DNA of 64,000 nucleotides from JAGQYP01 sp041392305 (GCA_041392305.1 JAWKMJ010000007.1:84205-148204); one strand, 5' to 3'. Counted from the stretch's first letter, positions 15,463 through 25,191 are shown. Notes: generated by a model not told the origin, from the sequence alone. Numbers and translations are program-made.

Positions 15463-18342
15463 TTAAGATATTGGAAATTTAAGAAGAATCTTTGTCCCAC
15501 ACGGTTGATTGGACTCAAAAAGATCTAGAATTTCCATTTCATAAGGTTGCCCATAAAAGTCTTGCATCAATCGCATTCTCTCTCCTGTAGCCTGGGTAGA
15601 GAAGGATTGATGTGTCTTTTGTTGTCGTTCATTGATTTCCTGAGATTTCAGTCTGCCGATTCCATTGTCTTCTATTTCACAAATGATTTTATTTTCAGCA
15701 AGTTTGAATGAAATAGTCAGATTTTTCTCACCAATCTTGTGAAGTAATCCATGCTTAATGGCATTTTCAATGAATGGCTGGATGATCATTGGAGGAACTT
15801 GAGCTCGATCATCAATTAATTGAGGTTGGCATGATACATTAAACTGGAATTCATCTCCAAATCTGAGTTTTTCAAGTTCTAAATACAATTGAAGCATTTT
15901 AATCTCTTCTTCTATTTCAACGGTTTGTTTTTCTGAATTACTCAAGATCATGCGCATTAATGCGGAATATTTACTCAAATAGTAATTCGTACTCTTAAAA
16001 TCTTGCCTCAAAATGAGATCTTGAAGAGAATTTAAAGTATTAAATAAGAAGTGTGGATTCATCTGGGCTTTCAAAGCCGTGAGTTGGGCTCGAATATATT
16101 GCTGTTTCAACAAAGATTTCTTTCGAATAGTGCGAATCTGCCATCTAAACAAGATGTACATCGTTATTAGAATTGTAATTAGTAAAAAAAGATAAAACCA
16201 CCATTTCTGATAAATAGGACTGCTTACAAATATCTTTTTAGAAATCTTTTTGCTCTCAACACCATCTTCATTTATAGCAGTAATTTCGAGATGGTATTTA
16301 CCGGGAGGTAAAGAAGTAAAACTGATTTCTTGCTGCTCTGCATCTACAAATTGCCAGGAATCAGATAATCCCTTTAATCTGTATTTGTACTGATAATTTC
16401 CTCGACTACGGAATGAAACACTTGAAAGTTTTAATACGATCTGGTAATCGTTGTATTGAAGATCCAGATCTGTTTCCGGATCGAAAGATTGTCCGTTTAC
16501 AATAATTTCTTTAATCCGAAGACTAGGGGCAATAGAATTCTTTACTTTCAGGTTTTTAGGGAAGCTAATGAGCCCATTATTTGTCGCAAGGAAAACGCGA
16601 TCGTTTAGAATAACAGAACCGTTTATTTCTTTCTGAATCATTCCATCATATTGATTCAAAGTCACAGATATTCCTGTTTGGATGTCCACATAAGTAATAC
16701 CTATACCCGATACAAAAACTACTTCTCGATTCTGAATAAAGAAATTTCGAATGTCTTGCAACCTCAAATCGCGAACATTACCAAGCCAATGCTCATAAAT
16801 TCTCCCGTTTTGAATGAATAGTGAACCAGATGAAGTAGCAAATACAAGTTGATTTTGATAATTTCCAATCGCTACAATGGACCCAGAAATTTCTTTCGAT
16901 TCCACTCTGGATAATTTATTTTTGGCATATTGATGCAATCCATCAGGAAATAAAACAAATAAAACACCATCTGCATAAACAATCTGCCTTCCACCTTTAT
17001 TTCTAATGGTATGATGCCTCCATTGTTTTCCAGTTTTCACTATAAATCCAGTTCGATCACTACTCGTATAAAACAAGGTGTCACCAACTTTAATAAAATC
17101 TCTTGTATTCATCAATTTAGGTAGTTCCTCCCAAATTTTCCCGTTTTTTAAGATATGAAAAGGTCCTCTTGCAACATAAAATAGTTCATTTTCCAATAGT
17201 ATTTTGCGTGTGGCACGGACCAATTTTTCATTTACTGAAAGCGCTTTGATTTCCAAAGATTTTCGATCTGAACTAAAAATTCTTCCGGAATAATTACCCA
17301 TATAAAGTTCTTTGGAGTTCACTGAAATGATTGCGGTAAGATTAGGGTCTTTGATTAAAGTGTTTCCTTCCAATTCATTTATAATTTCTAATGAGGGAAT
17401 GATATGTATACCGTTTTGTAAAGAGGTACACCAAAGCATGGTTTCCCGATCTTGAAGTACAGAAGAAATTTTATTACCACTAAAAAGGGGAGGGCGTTGG
17501 TTGATTCCTTCTTGACTACCGCGATAGAGTCCATTATCTGTTGAACAAAATATGTTTTCACCAAATTGCTGAAAGTTAAGAATCCTGGCATTTTTAAAAC
17601 TTAGCCAGTCAAAAAGTAAATCTAGACTATCGGATTGAAATTGTAGAATACGGTATTTTTTTTCTCCTGAATCCCCATTTTCAATAGATAAAAACAACTT
17701 ATCTGGAGACTCAAAAAATTGATACCGGTAAATAGCATTGGAACCTTCTTTAATTTTGGAGTTTCTTCCTGAGATGGGATCTACCAGAACGACTGTGCCT
17801 TTGTAGTCAACAAGAGCAATTTTTCCGTTTGGAGACATCCCAATTGATGCAAATCGATCTGACTGCATGTCGAATTCTGAAAGTTGAAATGTCCGAAGCC
17901 TCTCTAGTCTTGGATTGATTTGAATTAAAACGGTATCCGCCAGAACCCAAGTGTTTCCTTGTGTGTCAACTGTGTAATCAGGGAAATTACTTACGAGTTC
18001 GGAGGCATCAAAAACAAGCTCTAAATGATCTGAAAATGAGGAGGCACGAAAGATTTGGCCTAGAAAATTTTGACAATAGATCTGATTGCGATTGAATATT
18101 TTTAGGTTCGAAATACTACTTCTTGGAAATTCGTATGGAGTAATTCCTGTAAATTGAAACCCATCATATCTGTACAATCCAGCATCACAACCAATCCACA
18201 GGTAACCAAATCCGTCTTGTTTTATTTGATATACTTCACGCGAAGGAAGTCCATTTTCCTGATCCAAATGATAGGAGTAGGGTTGCTGACCTAATAAAAA
18301 GGAAGCATAAATACTGACAGCTGTGAACAATAGGATACGCAT
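15463..18342 (-). CDS. LytS-type sensor histidine kinase with periplasmic propeller
   Basis: I start at ATG 18342 (MRILLFTAVSIYASFLLG), which gives a clean signal peptide; an upstream ATG adds 19 residues that spoil it. The roughly 959-residue protein has a periplasmic two-component-regulator beta-propeller (about 20-600), a Y_Y_Y domain (NYQYKYRLKGLSDSWQFVD), one membrane helix (WWFYLFLLITILITMYILF) and a cytoplasmic His_kinase core. The core has the H-box MNPHFLFNTLNSLQDLI and an ATPase N-box FIENAIKHGL. It senses an extracellular cue and phosphorylates the LytTR regulator encoded next to it. It differs from the similar protein at 50377-53622 mainly in output domain. Confidence 0.95.
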   Translation of the reverse strand: MRILLFTAVSIYASFLLGQQPYSYHLDQENGLPSREVYQIKQDGFGYLWIGCDAGLYRYDGFQFTGITPYEFPRSSISNLKIFNRNQIYCQNFLGQIFRASSFSDHLELVFDASELVSNFPDYTVDTQGNTWVLADTVLIQINPRLERLRTFQLSEFDMQSDRFASIGMSPNGKIALVDYKGTVVLVDPISGRNSKIKEGSNAIYRYQFFESPDKLFLSIENGDSGEKKYRILQFQSDSLDLLFDWLSFKNARILNFQQFGENIFCSTDNGLYRGSQEGINQRPPLFSGNKISSVLQDRETMLWCTSLQNGIHIIPSLEIINELEGNTLIKDPNLTAIISVNSKELYMGNYSGRIFSSDRKSLEIKALSVNEKLVRATRKILLENELFYVARGPFHILKNGKIWEELPKLMNTRDFIKVGDTLFYTSSDRTGFIVKTGKQWRHHTIRNKGGRQIVYADGVLFVLFPDGLHQYAKNKLSRVESKEISGSIVAIGNYQNQLVFATSSGSLFIQNGRIYEHWLGNVRDLRLQDIRNFFIQNREVVFVSGIGITYVDIQTGISVTLNQYDGMIQKEINGSVILNDRVFLATNNGLISFPKNLKVKNSIAPSLRIKEIIVNGQSFDPETDLDLQYNDYQIVLKLSSVSFRSRGNYQYKYRLKGLSDSWQFVDAEQQEISFTSLPPGKYHLEITAINEDGVESKKISKKIFVSSPIYQKWWFYLFLLITILITMYILFRWQIRTIRKKSLLKQQYIRAQLTALKAQMNPHFLFNTLNSLQDLILRQDFKSTNYYLSKYSALMRMILSNSEKQTVEIEEEIKMLQLYLELEKLRFGDEFQFNVSCQPQLIDDRAQVPPMIIQPFIENAIKHGLLHKIGEKNLTISFKLAENKIICEIEDNGIGRLKSQEINERQQKTHQSFSTQATGERMRLMQDFYGQPYEMEILDLFESNQPCGTKILLKFPIS

Positions 18343-18489
18343 CAACCAAAAATAAGGGGAATTTTGCAGCAAATCACAGCAATTCCTGAATAATATCAAC
18401 TTAATTACTTGTTCGTATTCAACGATATATTCCCTAAAGAGTTGAAACTAATTTCTTGATTTTAATTATCTTGCCGCAAATTTTTACAA

Positions 18490-20919
18490 GTGGGCTTTTT
18501 CAAGAAATTTAATGATACCAAAATTAATTTTAAGCTAACCTTAGCCTTCTTTATCATTGCTTTTTTATCCATTCTGATTATTGGTTATCTCGCCTATGTG
18601 CAAGGTAAATCTTCGCTACGGGAGGAGTCATTTAACCGTCTCACTGCAGTTAGAGAAATGAAAGCGACCCAGATCGAGGATTATTTCTCAGATATTCGAA
18701 ATCAGATTATTACGTTTTCAGAGGACTTAACCATTGTTGATGCTATGGTGGATTTTAAAAGAGGCTTCGACACAATTGTCGCTGAATTACATTTGTCCGC
18801 TGTTCAACTACAAGCAGCTGAAAACAGATTAAGAAAATACTACGAATATGAATTTCTGCCACGTCTAAATGTCGATACCAAAATTTCAGAAGATTATCGG
18901 AATCACTGGCCTACAACCAAGGAGTCAATCATTTTGCAAGATGAATATATCTCTGGAAATGAATACCCATTGGGCCATAAACATTTTCTCAATTATGCTA
19001 AGGATGGAAGTTTATACAGTCGTGCTCACATCGAGTATCATCCACTGATCCGCTCTTACCTTGAGAAATTTGAATATTATGATATCTTTCTTGTGGATAA
19101 TGAAACAGGAAGAATCGTTTACTCCGTTTACAAAGAAGTTGATTTCGCTACTTCTTTGATTGATGGACCGTATAAAAATTCCAACATTGCCAAAGCCTTT
19201 AATGCTTCGCGAAAAGCAACGAATAAGGACTTTGTTAAATTAGTCGATTTTGAATCCTACCTGCCTTCCTATGCTGAGCCGGCTTCATTTATTGCTACCC
19301 CAATATTTAATGAAGGTAGAAACATTGGAACATTGATTTTCCAAATGCCGATTAAAAAGATCAATGAGATCATGACAAACCGCCACGAATGGGCCGAGGT
19401 AGGATTAGGGAAATCAGGAGAAACTTATATTGTAGCTTCAGACTATACTTTAAGAAATCAATCCAGATTTTTTATTGAAGACAGCAAGAATTATTTCAGA
19501 ATGATTGCATCAATTGGTACGCCAGAAGAGACCATTAAAAAGATCAAAACCTTTGAGAGTACCGTCGGATTGCAGAAAGTTGAAACCAAAGGAACAGTTG
19601 CTGCACTGAACGGGAAAACAGATACAGAAATTTTTCAGGACTATAGAGGAGTAGACGTTCTATCATCCTACAAGCCTCTGAAAATAAAAGACATGCATTG
19701 GGTAATTATGTCGGAAATCGATAAGGATGAAGCTTTTTCTCATGTTTACGATTTAAGAGACAATATCATTATCACTTTTATAGGTTTGTTAATCTCCATC
19801 GTGATCGCATCCTTCTTTATTTCAAAGAAGATCACTAAACCGATTAAAGAATTAACAAAAAGGGCAGAAGAACTTGCCACAGGTAATTTGGATGTGAAAA
19901 TTGATCCAAGAGGTGGAGATGAAATAGGAATTCTTTCTAAAAGCTTTATCCACATGCAAAATTCTTTATCTGACATGATTCATAATCTCGAAGACAAAGT
20001 CGAAGCAAGAACTCGATTGTTGAAAAGACAAAAAGAAATGATCGAGGAGAAGAATAAAGAAATGGTGGATTCTATTAATTATGCTCTAAGACTACAAAAT
20101 GCTATTTTACCCACCAAAGCAAGAGTAAAAGATAGTTTCCCAAAGAGTTTTGTGCTCTACAAACCCAAAGATATCATTTCAGGAGATTTTTACTGGATGA
20201 ATGAATTTGATGACCAAACTTTAATCGCCGCAGTAGATTGCACGGGTCATGGAGTCCCTGGAGCTATGGTAAGTGTAGTAGGAGCCAATGGGTTAAATAG
20301 ATGTGTTAAGGAATTTGGTCTGAAAGAACCTGGTGAAATACTGGATAAATTATCTGAGTTGGTACAAGAAACCTTCGAATCGGGTGAAGATAAGGTGAAA
20401 GACGGAATGGATGGAGCGTTGATCAGTATTGAGCAAAAGCAAACGAGCAACAGTAAAAATCAAAATCTTGCTCAATCCTCTTGCTCAATCCTAAAATATG
20501 CTGGTGCGCATAACCCATTGTGGATTGTACGAAAAAAATCAGAGGTTGACCTTAGTCAGGATGCTCCAGCTATTCCTGAAGAGAGAATTAGTTTGACGGA
20601 AGGTGTGGATCACAATTTATTTGAAATTAAAGCCGACAAGCAACCCATTGGGAATTTTGAAGATGCAAAAGCTTTTATAACTAATAGAATAGAATTAAAA
20701 GCCGGAGATACCGTGTATTTGTTTTCTGATGGATACGCAGATCAGTTTGGCGGTCCAAGAGGGAAGAAGTTCAAATACAAATCGATGAAGGAACTTATTC
20801 TGAAAATCCAAGACCTCTCGATGGAAGAACAAATGCTCACCTTGGACAAAGTCTTCGAAGAATGGAGAGGAAACCTAGAGCAATTGGATGATGTGTGTGT
20901 TATTGGAATTCGAGTTTAG
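18490..20919 (+). CDS. Cache-HAMP-SpoIIE (PP2C-type) serine phosphatase
   Basis: The start is GTG at 18490. The 809-residue protein has TM1 (about 14-34), a large periplasmic Cache-type sensor (about 40-420), TM2 (about 424-446), a HAMP domain (KITKPIKELTKRAEELATGN), a coiled coil, then a SpoIIE/PP2C phosphatase domain (about 560-809). Metal-binding signatures are GDFYW, DCTGHGVPGAMVS, FSDGYADQFGG and the terminal DDVCVIGIRV. Such enzymes dephosphorylate STAS anti-sigma antagonists; a candidate STAS protein is at 45148-45504. Residues about 648-666 (EQKQTSNSKNQNLAQSSCS) are a repeat-derived insertion. Copies of the gene's last 34 bases follow downstream. Confidence 0.93.
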   Translation: MGFFKKFNDTKINFKLTLAFFIIAFLSILIIGYLAYVQGKSSLREESFNRLTAVREMKATQIEDYFSDIRNQIITFSEDLTIVDAMVDFKRGFDTIVAELHLSAVQLQAAENRLRKYYEYEFLPRLNVDTKISEDYRNHWPTTKESIILQDEYISGNEYPLGHKHFLNYAKDGSLYSRAHIEYHPLIRSYLEKFEYYDIFLVDNETGRIVYSVYKEVDFATSLIDGPYKNSNIAKAFNASRKATNKDFVKLVDFESYLPSYAEPASFIATPIFNEGRNIGTLIFQMPIKKINEIMTNRHEWAEVGLGKSGETYIVASDYTLRNQSRFFIEDSKNYFRMIASIGTPEETIKKIKTFESTVGLQKVETKGTVAALNGKTDTEIFQDYRGVDVLSSYKPLKIKDMHWVIMSEIDKDEAFSHVYDLRDNIIITFIGLLISIVIASFFISKKITKPIKELTKRAEELATGNLDVKIDPRGGDEIGILSKSFIHMQNSLSDMIHNLEDKVEARTRLLKRQKEMIEEKNKEMVDSINYALRLQNAILPTKARVKDSFPKSFVLYKPKDIISGDFYWMNEFDDQTLIAAVDCTGHGVPGAMVSVVGANGLNRCVKEFGLKEPGEILDKLSELVQETFESGEDKVKDGMDGALISIEQKQTSNSKNQNLAQSSCSILKYAGAHNPLWIVRKKSEVDLSQDAPAIPEERISLTEGVDHNLFEIKADKQPIGNFEDAKAFITNRIELKAGDTVYLFSDGYADQFGGPRGKKFKYKSMKELILKIQDLSMEEQMLTLDKVFEEWRGNLEQLDDVCVIGIRV
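20431..20486 (+). repeat. in-frame GAGCAA/TTGCTC palindromic insert in SpoIIE gene
   Basis: The segment opens with GAGCAA-type units and closes with CTTGCTCAATCCTCTTGCTC, so its ends are inverted copies of one another. It sits exactly where the repeat-free paralogue at 50377 has only four residues (DYEN). Equivalent inserts occur at 58260-58319 and 61132-61178. Confidence 0.8.
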
Positions 20920-21110
20920 GCAATTTCAAGATCACTTGTAAATTTTAATTCCAATATTTATCGCTGGAAGCATCATGCTGACATTTATCGTCATGGATGA
21001 TGTATGTGTTATTGGAATTCGAGTTTAGGCAATTTCAAGATCACTTGTAAATTTTAATTCCAATATTTATCGTCATGGATGATGTTTGCGTTATCGGAAT
21101 AAGGGTTTAG
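20886..21110 (+). repeat. three tandem copies of the SpoIIE gene 3' end
   Basis: The last 34 coding bases (GGATGATG ... GTTTAG, encoding DDVCVIGIRV and a stop) are at 20886-20919 and recur at 20995-21028 and 21077-21110. The following 45 bases (GCAATTTCAAGATCACTTG...) are also duplicated after copy two. Copy three keeps the protein sequence but uses different codons, as expected for the tail of a different, diverged SpoIIE gene. The pattern fits collapse of tandem paralogues by recombination. Confidence 0.85.
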
Positions 21111-21240
21111 ATCAATAAAAATGATACGCAAAGTTTGTCCTGAGTCAATTGGATTAAAGTGAAATTAATTCATAACGAAATTTGAACTTATAGCTTTATC
21201 GGAATCTGATCGTGCAATTGGAATTCTAACACCATCAAAA

Positions 21241-22488
21241 TTATTCTTGTTTAATCGTGATATGGAATTTTCTCAAATTAAACTCCCACTGAGCATAAGT
21301 AATAAAATCATTGATCGTTCCTTTGAATAAATTAAAATTTTCTATTTGGTGTGGAAGTTGAACTACATTCTTAACCTCTCCATCAAGACCTATTGAAAAC
21401 AATTCAGTTGCATCATAGTTATTATAGCTTTGCTCATAACCAAATAATATAGTGCCATCATCCCAAGTATCAATAAATACGTCATAGGAAGCGTCATACA
21501 AATCATTTGGAATAATTTTGTCCCAAATCAGATTTCCATTTAAATCATAGGTTCCTATACTGTAATATCTAGCCGATGGCCAACGGTAGAGAATGACTAA
21601 TTTATTGTTAATCATTTCAAAAGTATTGGACTTCGGAAAATCAGTTAGCCAACGATTGTCATCAGCGTATTTTTTGGATTTAACAATTAACTCTTTCTCC
21701 CAATCTACAATCAAAGACCCTTTTCCTTCTTTAGCTTTTCGATCTAAAGTTATTTTTCTAAGCTTAAACGTGTTGTTATCCAAACTATCTGATTTAGAAT
21801 TGTAGCAATAAAAGCTATTGTCTGAAATTCTTACCAATTGTGGACAACCTGCATCGAAACCCATATCAAACGATCTCCATTTGGATTTCATTATGCCCGT
21901 TCTGTATAAATAAACAACCGTTTTAGATTTACCCCCTTCATAATCCACTTCTCCGGCAATGGCAATAAGGGAATCGCAAAGAACTACTCCGTCGTAAAAA
22001 TTGGTATATTTGTAGTCTCCTCCTGTCATGTAAGTTGGTTTCTGAGTTTTATGCTCAAAAAATAAGGAAAACCGGTTCCCAAATACAACGATGTTACCCG
22101 TTTTTGGCTCATATACCGCTTGAGGTTCAGGAGCATCTTCGTCACCATAAGCACACTTACGCGTTAGTTCAGCATAGAAATAATGAGCATAGATTTTTTC
22201 CCAATTGCTTCCTTTTTTTTCGAATCGAAATATAGCTGGATAACAGTATCCTTCTTTTCCAGGATATTCTATGTTTGAAAGGAATACAAGTACATCGTCA
22301 CTGTGATGGATGACTATGCCGTCTTCATGAAGTTTGTATTTGATTAACGTGTCGATTTTAGGTCCATCAATAAAACTGCTTTTGTATTCTACAGTATTAG
22401 CTTTTACGAGGTTGAAATTTTGTGCATTAGAAAAGGAAAACACTAATAGAAAGGCTAAAAAAAGAATTATGGATTTACTGTTATTCAT
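21241..22488 (-). CDS. secreted protein of unknown function
   Basis: I chose ATG 22488 (MNNSKSIILFLAFLLVFSFSNAQ), a clear signal peptide; a start 33 bases upstream would place a hydrophilic leader before it. The mature part, about 390 residues, reads like a beta-propeller: repeated strands with Asp-Gly turns (YDLNGNLIWDKII, IFGYEQSYNN-like, IGLDGEVKNVV) and WD-type aromatic positions. No enzymatic motif is seen. It probably acts in the periplasm or at the surface. A single gene, downstream of the SpoIIE tail repeats in convergent orientation. Confidence 0.65.
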   Translation of the reverse strand: MNNSKSIILFLAFLLVFSFSNAQNFNLVKANTVEYKSSFIDGPKIDTLIKYKLHEDGIVIHHSDDVLVFLSNIEYPGKEGYCYPAIFRFEKKGSNWEKIYAHYFYAELTRKCAYGDEDAPEPQAVYEPKTGNIVVFGNRFSLFFEHKTQKPTYMTGGDYKYTNFYDGVVLCDSLIAIAGEVDYEGGKSKTVVYLYRTGIMKSKWRSFDMGFDAGCPQLVRISDNSFYCYNSKSDSLDNNTFKLRKITLDRKAKEGKGSLIVDWEKELIVKSKKYADDNRWLTDFPKSNTFEMINNKLVILYRWPSARYYSIGTYDLNGNLIWDKIIPNDLYDASYDVFIDTWDDGTILFGYEQSYNNYDATELFSIGLDGEVKNVVQLPHQIENFNLFKGTINDFITYAQWEFNLRKFHITIKQE

Positions 22489-22598
22489 AGTCGTAATATT
22501 TTCATCGAATATAATTGACAATTAAATCTTGATTCTTTAAAAGTTCATGAATGGTAGATCTGTGTTTATGAGGTGCAATTTGAAAAAGATTCTATGGT

Positions 22599-23165
22599 TT
22601 AATCTTCCATTTTTCTCTTAAAATTCTCCAAAGCCTTTTTTGTACTATATTTTTGATATGGTCGGGAAAACACTGGTCCAAGTAGTTTACTCAGAAAATT
22701 ACCAGGACTGGAATACGTATGAATTTTAAAGTAAATACAGTTTTGCCTTCTTTCTATTGTAAAAGTTGAAATCCCTTTTTCAACATGACCTTCTAAAGTC
22801 TCATAACTAAAACCTTTACAATCTGCTTTATCAATGATTTCAGAAATACGAACGCCTGTTATGATCTTTTGTGACCATTTCGGATTGGGGGGAATGAATA
22901 TTTGCTGCACTAATGTATCTCCTACTTGCATGCTTCTATTTTCCTCCTGCCATTGACCAAAACCTTCCAAGATATTTTTTGGAAATATATTGTACTCAAA
23001 CAAAATAGAGAAATTTAGGTGTTCAAATTCCAACTTCGTAACCAATTGAACCTCCGAAATAACTTCCTTTAATTGATTCTGATCATAAGGAATAACTTTC
23101 TCAGATTTGAAAAACGCCAAATGCTTAAAGTAATTTTTGTTTTGATTTTTAAGATAGATGCGCAT
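22599..23165 (-). CDS. DUF1990 family protein
   Basis: The 188-residue product lacks a signal peptide and membrane segments. It matches the DUF1990 pattern: MQVGDTLVQQIFIPPNP in the middle, ITGVRISEIIDKADCKGFSYETLEGHVEKGISTF (G-F-x-Y-x-T-L-x-G-H-x-E-x-G-x-x-x-F), and a C-terminal FSRPYQKYSTKKAL. The family is of unknown function, predicted to fold as a START/SRPBCC-like helix-grip domain that may bind a hydrophobic ligand. A lone gene. Confidence 0.8.
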   Translation of the reverse strand: MRIYLKNQNKNYFKHLAFFKSEKVIPYDQNQLKEVISEVQLVTKLEFEHLNFSILFEYNIFPKNILEGFGQWQEENRSMQVGDTLVQQIFIPPNPKWSQKIITGVRISEIIDKADCKGFSYETLEGHVEKGISTFTIERRQNCIYFKIHTYSSPGNFLSKLLGPVFSRPYQKYSTKKALENFKRKMED

Positions 23166-23219
23166 TGTATTTTTGAGAAAGATAATAAGTACATGAAATC
23201 ATGAAGAAGATTAACTAAA

Positions 23220-23252
23220 ACGGACTGTCCTTTTCAGGGAAGTACAGTCCGT
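23220..23252. terminator. hairpin ACGGACTGT...ACAGTCCGT
   Basis: Two perfect 9-bp arms enclose a 15-base loop, with AAAA before and AAAAA after. It lies 18 bases beyond the stronger terminator of the lipoprotein gene and may act as a back-up terminator or mRNA 3' stem. Confidence 0.55.
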
Positions 23253-23261
23253 AAAAATGCA

Positions 23262-23296
23262 AAAAAAAATCCCCTTGGCGAATAATTCCAAGGGGA
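23262..23296 (-). terminator. terminator after lipoprotein gene
   Basis: A perfect 9-bp stem, TCCCCTTGG/CCAAGGGGA, is followed on the minus strand by nine T. It lies 25 bases downstream of the stop of the gene at 23322-23942. Confidence 0.85.
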
Positions 23297-23321
23297 AAAC
23301 TATAATTTATCGGATCAAAAA

Positions 23322-23942
23322 TTAATCTGCGTATTGAAATTGTCCTTTAAAATATCCATTAGTCAATGTTCTTGACCCTCCATTACCATCATACAATTTA
23401 CATGAAAAACTTGCTTCAATCTCTATATGAGGTATACCACTAATTGTTTTTTCAGTCATTGAGGTAATAGTGAATGTACTTCCTGTCTGATCTGCAGTTC
23501 CACTAGATGTAGTCCAGTAAACATTTGCTTCATCTATGGCAATTCGAACTCCATCACCTCCGAAAATATAGTTTTTCGATCCAGTATTAAATAAGGCTTT
23601 CCAGTCGTTATAAGCAGGTAATGTAGCTCCTGTCCATGTAAGTTGACCAATTGCAACTTCTGCACTTTCATTGGTAGAGTAATTGTACATGCTTGATCCC
23701 CAGCTCCCAGTAAAAGTAACAGGAGAAGTCTGGCTATCGATACTAGTGTAATCAGAGTATCCCTGCTGTACTAGACTCGTGGTCGTTACAATCATTTCAT
23801 AGCTGGCACCATCTATTGTTGCGGTAAACATGGCGGTAGCATTTGAATTATTGTTGGAAGGGGTAGGGTCTTCCGGTTGACAAGAAGAAAAGATTAAAGC
23901 CACTGCTGCCGCTGCGCTCAATACAAAATTCATTTTTTTCAT
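23322..23942 (-). CDS. small lipoprotein of unknown function
   Basis: This 206-residue protein has a lipoprotein signal (MKKMNFVLSAAAAVALIFSSC, cysteine at 21) and a flexible Pro/Asn/Ser linker (QPEDPTPSNNNSNA). A beta-rich domain follows, opening with FTATIDGASYEM and containing LTWTGATLPAYNDWKALF. Proteins of this layout are common surface or periplasmic lipoproteins in Bacteroidota, and the domain resembles DUF6252-like 'F-T-A-T-I-D-G' proteins. No function is known. It has its own strong terminator. Confidence 0.7.
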   Translation of the reverse strand: MKKMNFVLSAAAAVALIFSSCQPEDPTPSNNNSNATAMFTATIDGASYEMIVTTTSLVQQGYSDYTSIDSQTSPVTFTGSWGSSMYNYSTNESAEVAIGQLTWTGATLPAYNDWKALFNTGSKNYIFGGDGVRIAIDEANVYWTTSSGTADQTGSTFTITSMTEKTISGIPHIEIEASFSCKLYDGNGGSRTLTNGYFKGQFQYAD

Positions 23943-24243
23943 AAGGATTAATTTATAGGTTATTATTAATAATTGAATGCAAGAATATCAAAAATATTAC
24001 GATTTTACAAGGAATCAACGCTCTTTTAAATTCAAAATAACGCGGATTAAATTTTGCAAAAAAAAGACCCCAAAAAGGGGCCTAGAAAATTCAAAGTTCA
24101 AAGTTCAAAATTCAAAATTCAAAATTCAAAGTTCAAAGTTCAAAATTCAAAGTTCAAAATTATTTCCTTATCAGTCGATAAGCTCAATATCTTTTGGTTC
24201 TTAATTCTTAATTCTAAATTCTAAATTCTACATTCTAAATTCA
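23943..24243. repeat. intergenic repeats with TTCAAAATTCAAAGTTC array
   Basis: An array of TTCAAAGTTCAAA/TTCAAAATTC units spans about 24088-24157. Bases 24158-24201 are the second copy of the 44-bp dispersed repeat seen at 9992-10035. Bases 24202-24241 are TAATTCTAAATTC-type units running right up to the trxB stop codon. No gene is present. Confidence 0.8.
24058..24082 (-). terminator. terminator candidate downstream of trxB
   Basis: GGCCCC-TTTTT-GGGGTC followed by eight T on the minus strand. It is separated from trxB by the repeat block, so trxB transcripts would include the repeats. Confidence 0.6.
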
Positions 24244-25191
24244 TCAGTCTTCCAAACTCGCCAAATATCTCTCAGCGTCCAAAGCGGCCATACAACCTGT
24301 TCCGGCGGCTGTAATCGCTTGTCTGTATTCCTTATCTGCAGCATCTCCAGCTACGAAAACACCTGGAACATTGGTTTTAGAAGTACCTGGTTTTTCATAT
24401 TTGATGTAACCCACTTCATCCAAATTGATGTACTCCTTGAAAATATCTGTATTGGGTTTGTGACCAATAGCTACGAAAAATCCTGTTGCTGGAATCGTGT
24501 GTTCTTCTCCAGTTACCACATTTTTTACATGAACTCCTTCTACACCTTCTTCTCCAACCACATCAACCGTTTGAGTATTGTATAGGATTTCAATATTCGG
24601 TGTATTTTCTACTCTTTTGATCATGACTTTTGAAGCTCTCATCTCATCTCTTCTGATCAACATAGTCACTTTCGAACAAAGTTTTGATAAGTAATGTGCT
24701 TCTTCACAAGCAGAATCTCCTCCACCTACGATCACTGTTTCTTGACCTCGGTAGAAAAATCCGTCGCAAACCGCACAAGCGGATACTCCTCCACCAGCTT
24801 TTAGCAATCTTTGTTCATTTGGAAGCCCTAGGTATTTAGCAGAAGCCCCTGTAGAAATAATCACTGTATTCGCGTGAATTTCTTTTCCATCTTCTGTCCA
24901 TGCTTTGTGAACCGGACCTGAAAAATCTACTTTATCAATAAATCCTGTTCTAATATCTGCTTGAAAACGCTCTGCTTGAGCCTGTAATTCCAACATCATT
25001 TCAGGACCCGTAATTCCTTGCGGATACCCCGGGAAATTCTCAACTTCATTGGTAGTTGTTAATTGTCCTCCTGGCTGCATCCCTTGATACAAAACAGGGT
25101 GCATGTCTGCTCTTGCTGCGTAAATTGCCGCGGTATAACCTGCTGGTCCAGAACCAATAATAAGGCATTTTACTCTTTCTATATCGCTCAT
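24244..25191 (-). CDS. trxB: thioredoxin-disulfide reductase
   Basis: The 315-residue FAD/NADPH flavoenzyme reduces cytoplasmic thioredoxin. FAD-binding GSGPAGYTAAIYAARA is near residue 13. The redox-active pair is CAVC in GGGVSACAVCDGFFY (about 137-140). The NADPH-binding motif is VGGGDSACEEA, and the C-terminal FAD motif GVFVAGDAADKEYRQ is complete. Length and motif order are those of low-molecular-weight bacterial TrxB. No thioredoxin gene is adjacent. The ATG start (MSDIERVK) is the only sensible one. Confidence 0.97.
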   Translation of the reverse strand: MSDIERVKCLIIGSGPAGYTAAIYAARADMHPVLYQGMQPGGQLTTTNEVENFPGYPQGITGPEMMLELQAQAERFQADIRTGFIDKVDFSGPVHKAWTEDGKEIHANTVIISTGASAKYLGLPNEQRLLKAGGGVSACAVCDGFFYRGQETVIVGGGDSACEEAHYLSKLCSKVTMLIRRDEMRASKVMIKRVENTPNIEILYNTQTVDVVGEEGVEGVHVKNVVTGEEHTIPATGFFVAIGHKPNTDIFKEYINLDEVGYIKYEKPGTSKTNVPGVFVAGDAADKEYRQAITAAGTGCMAALDAERYLASLED

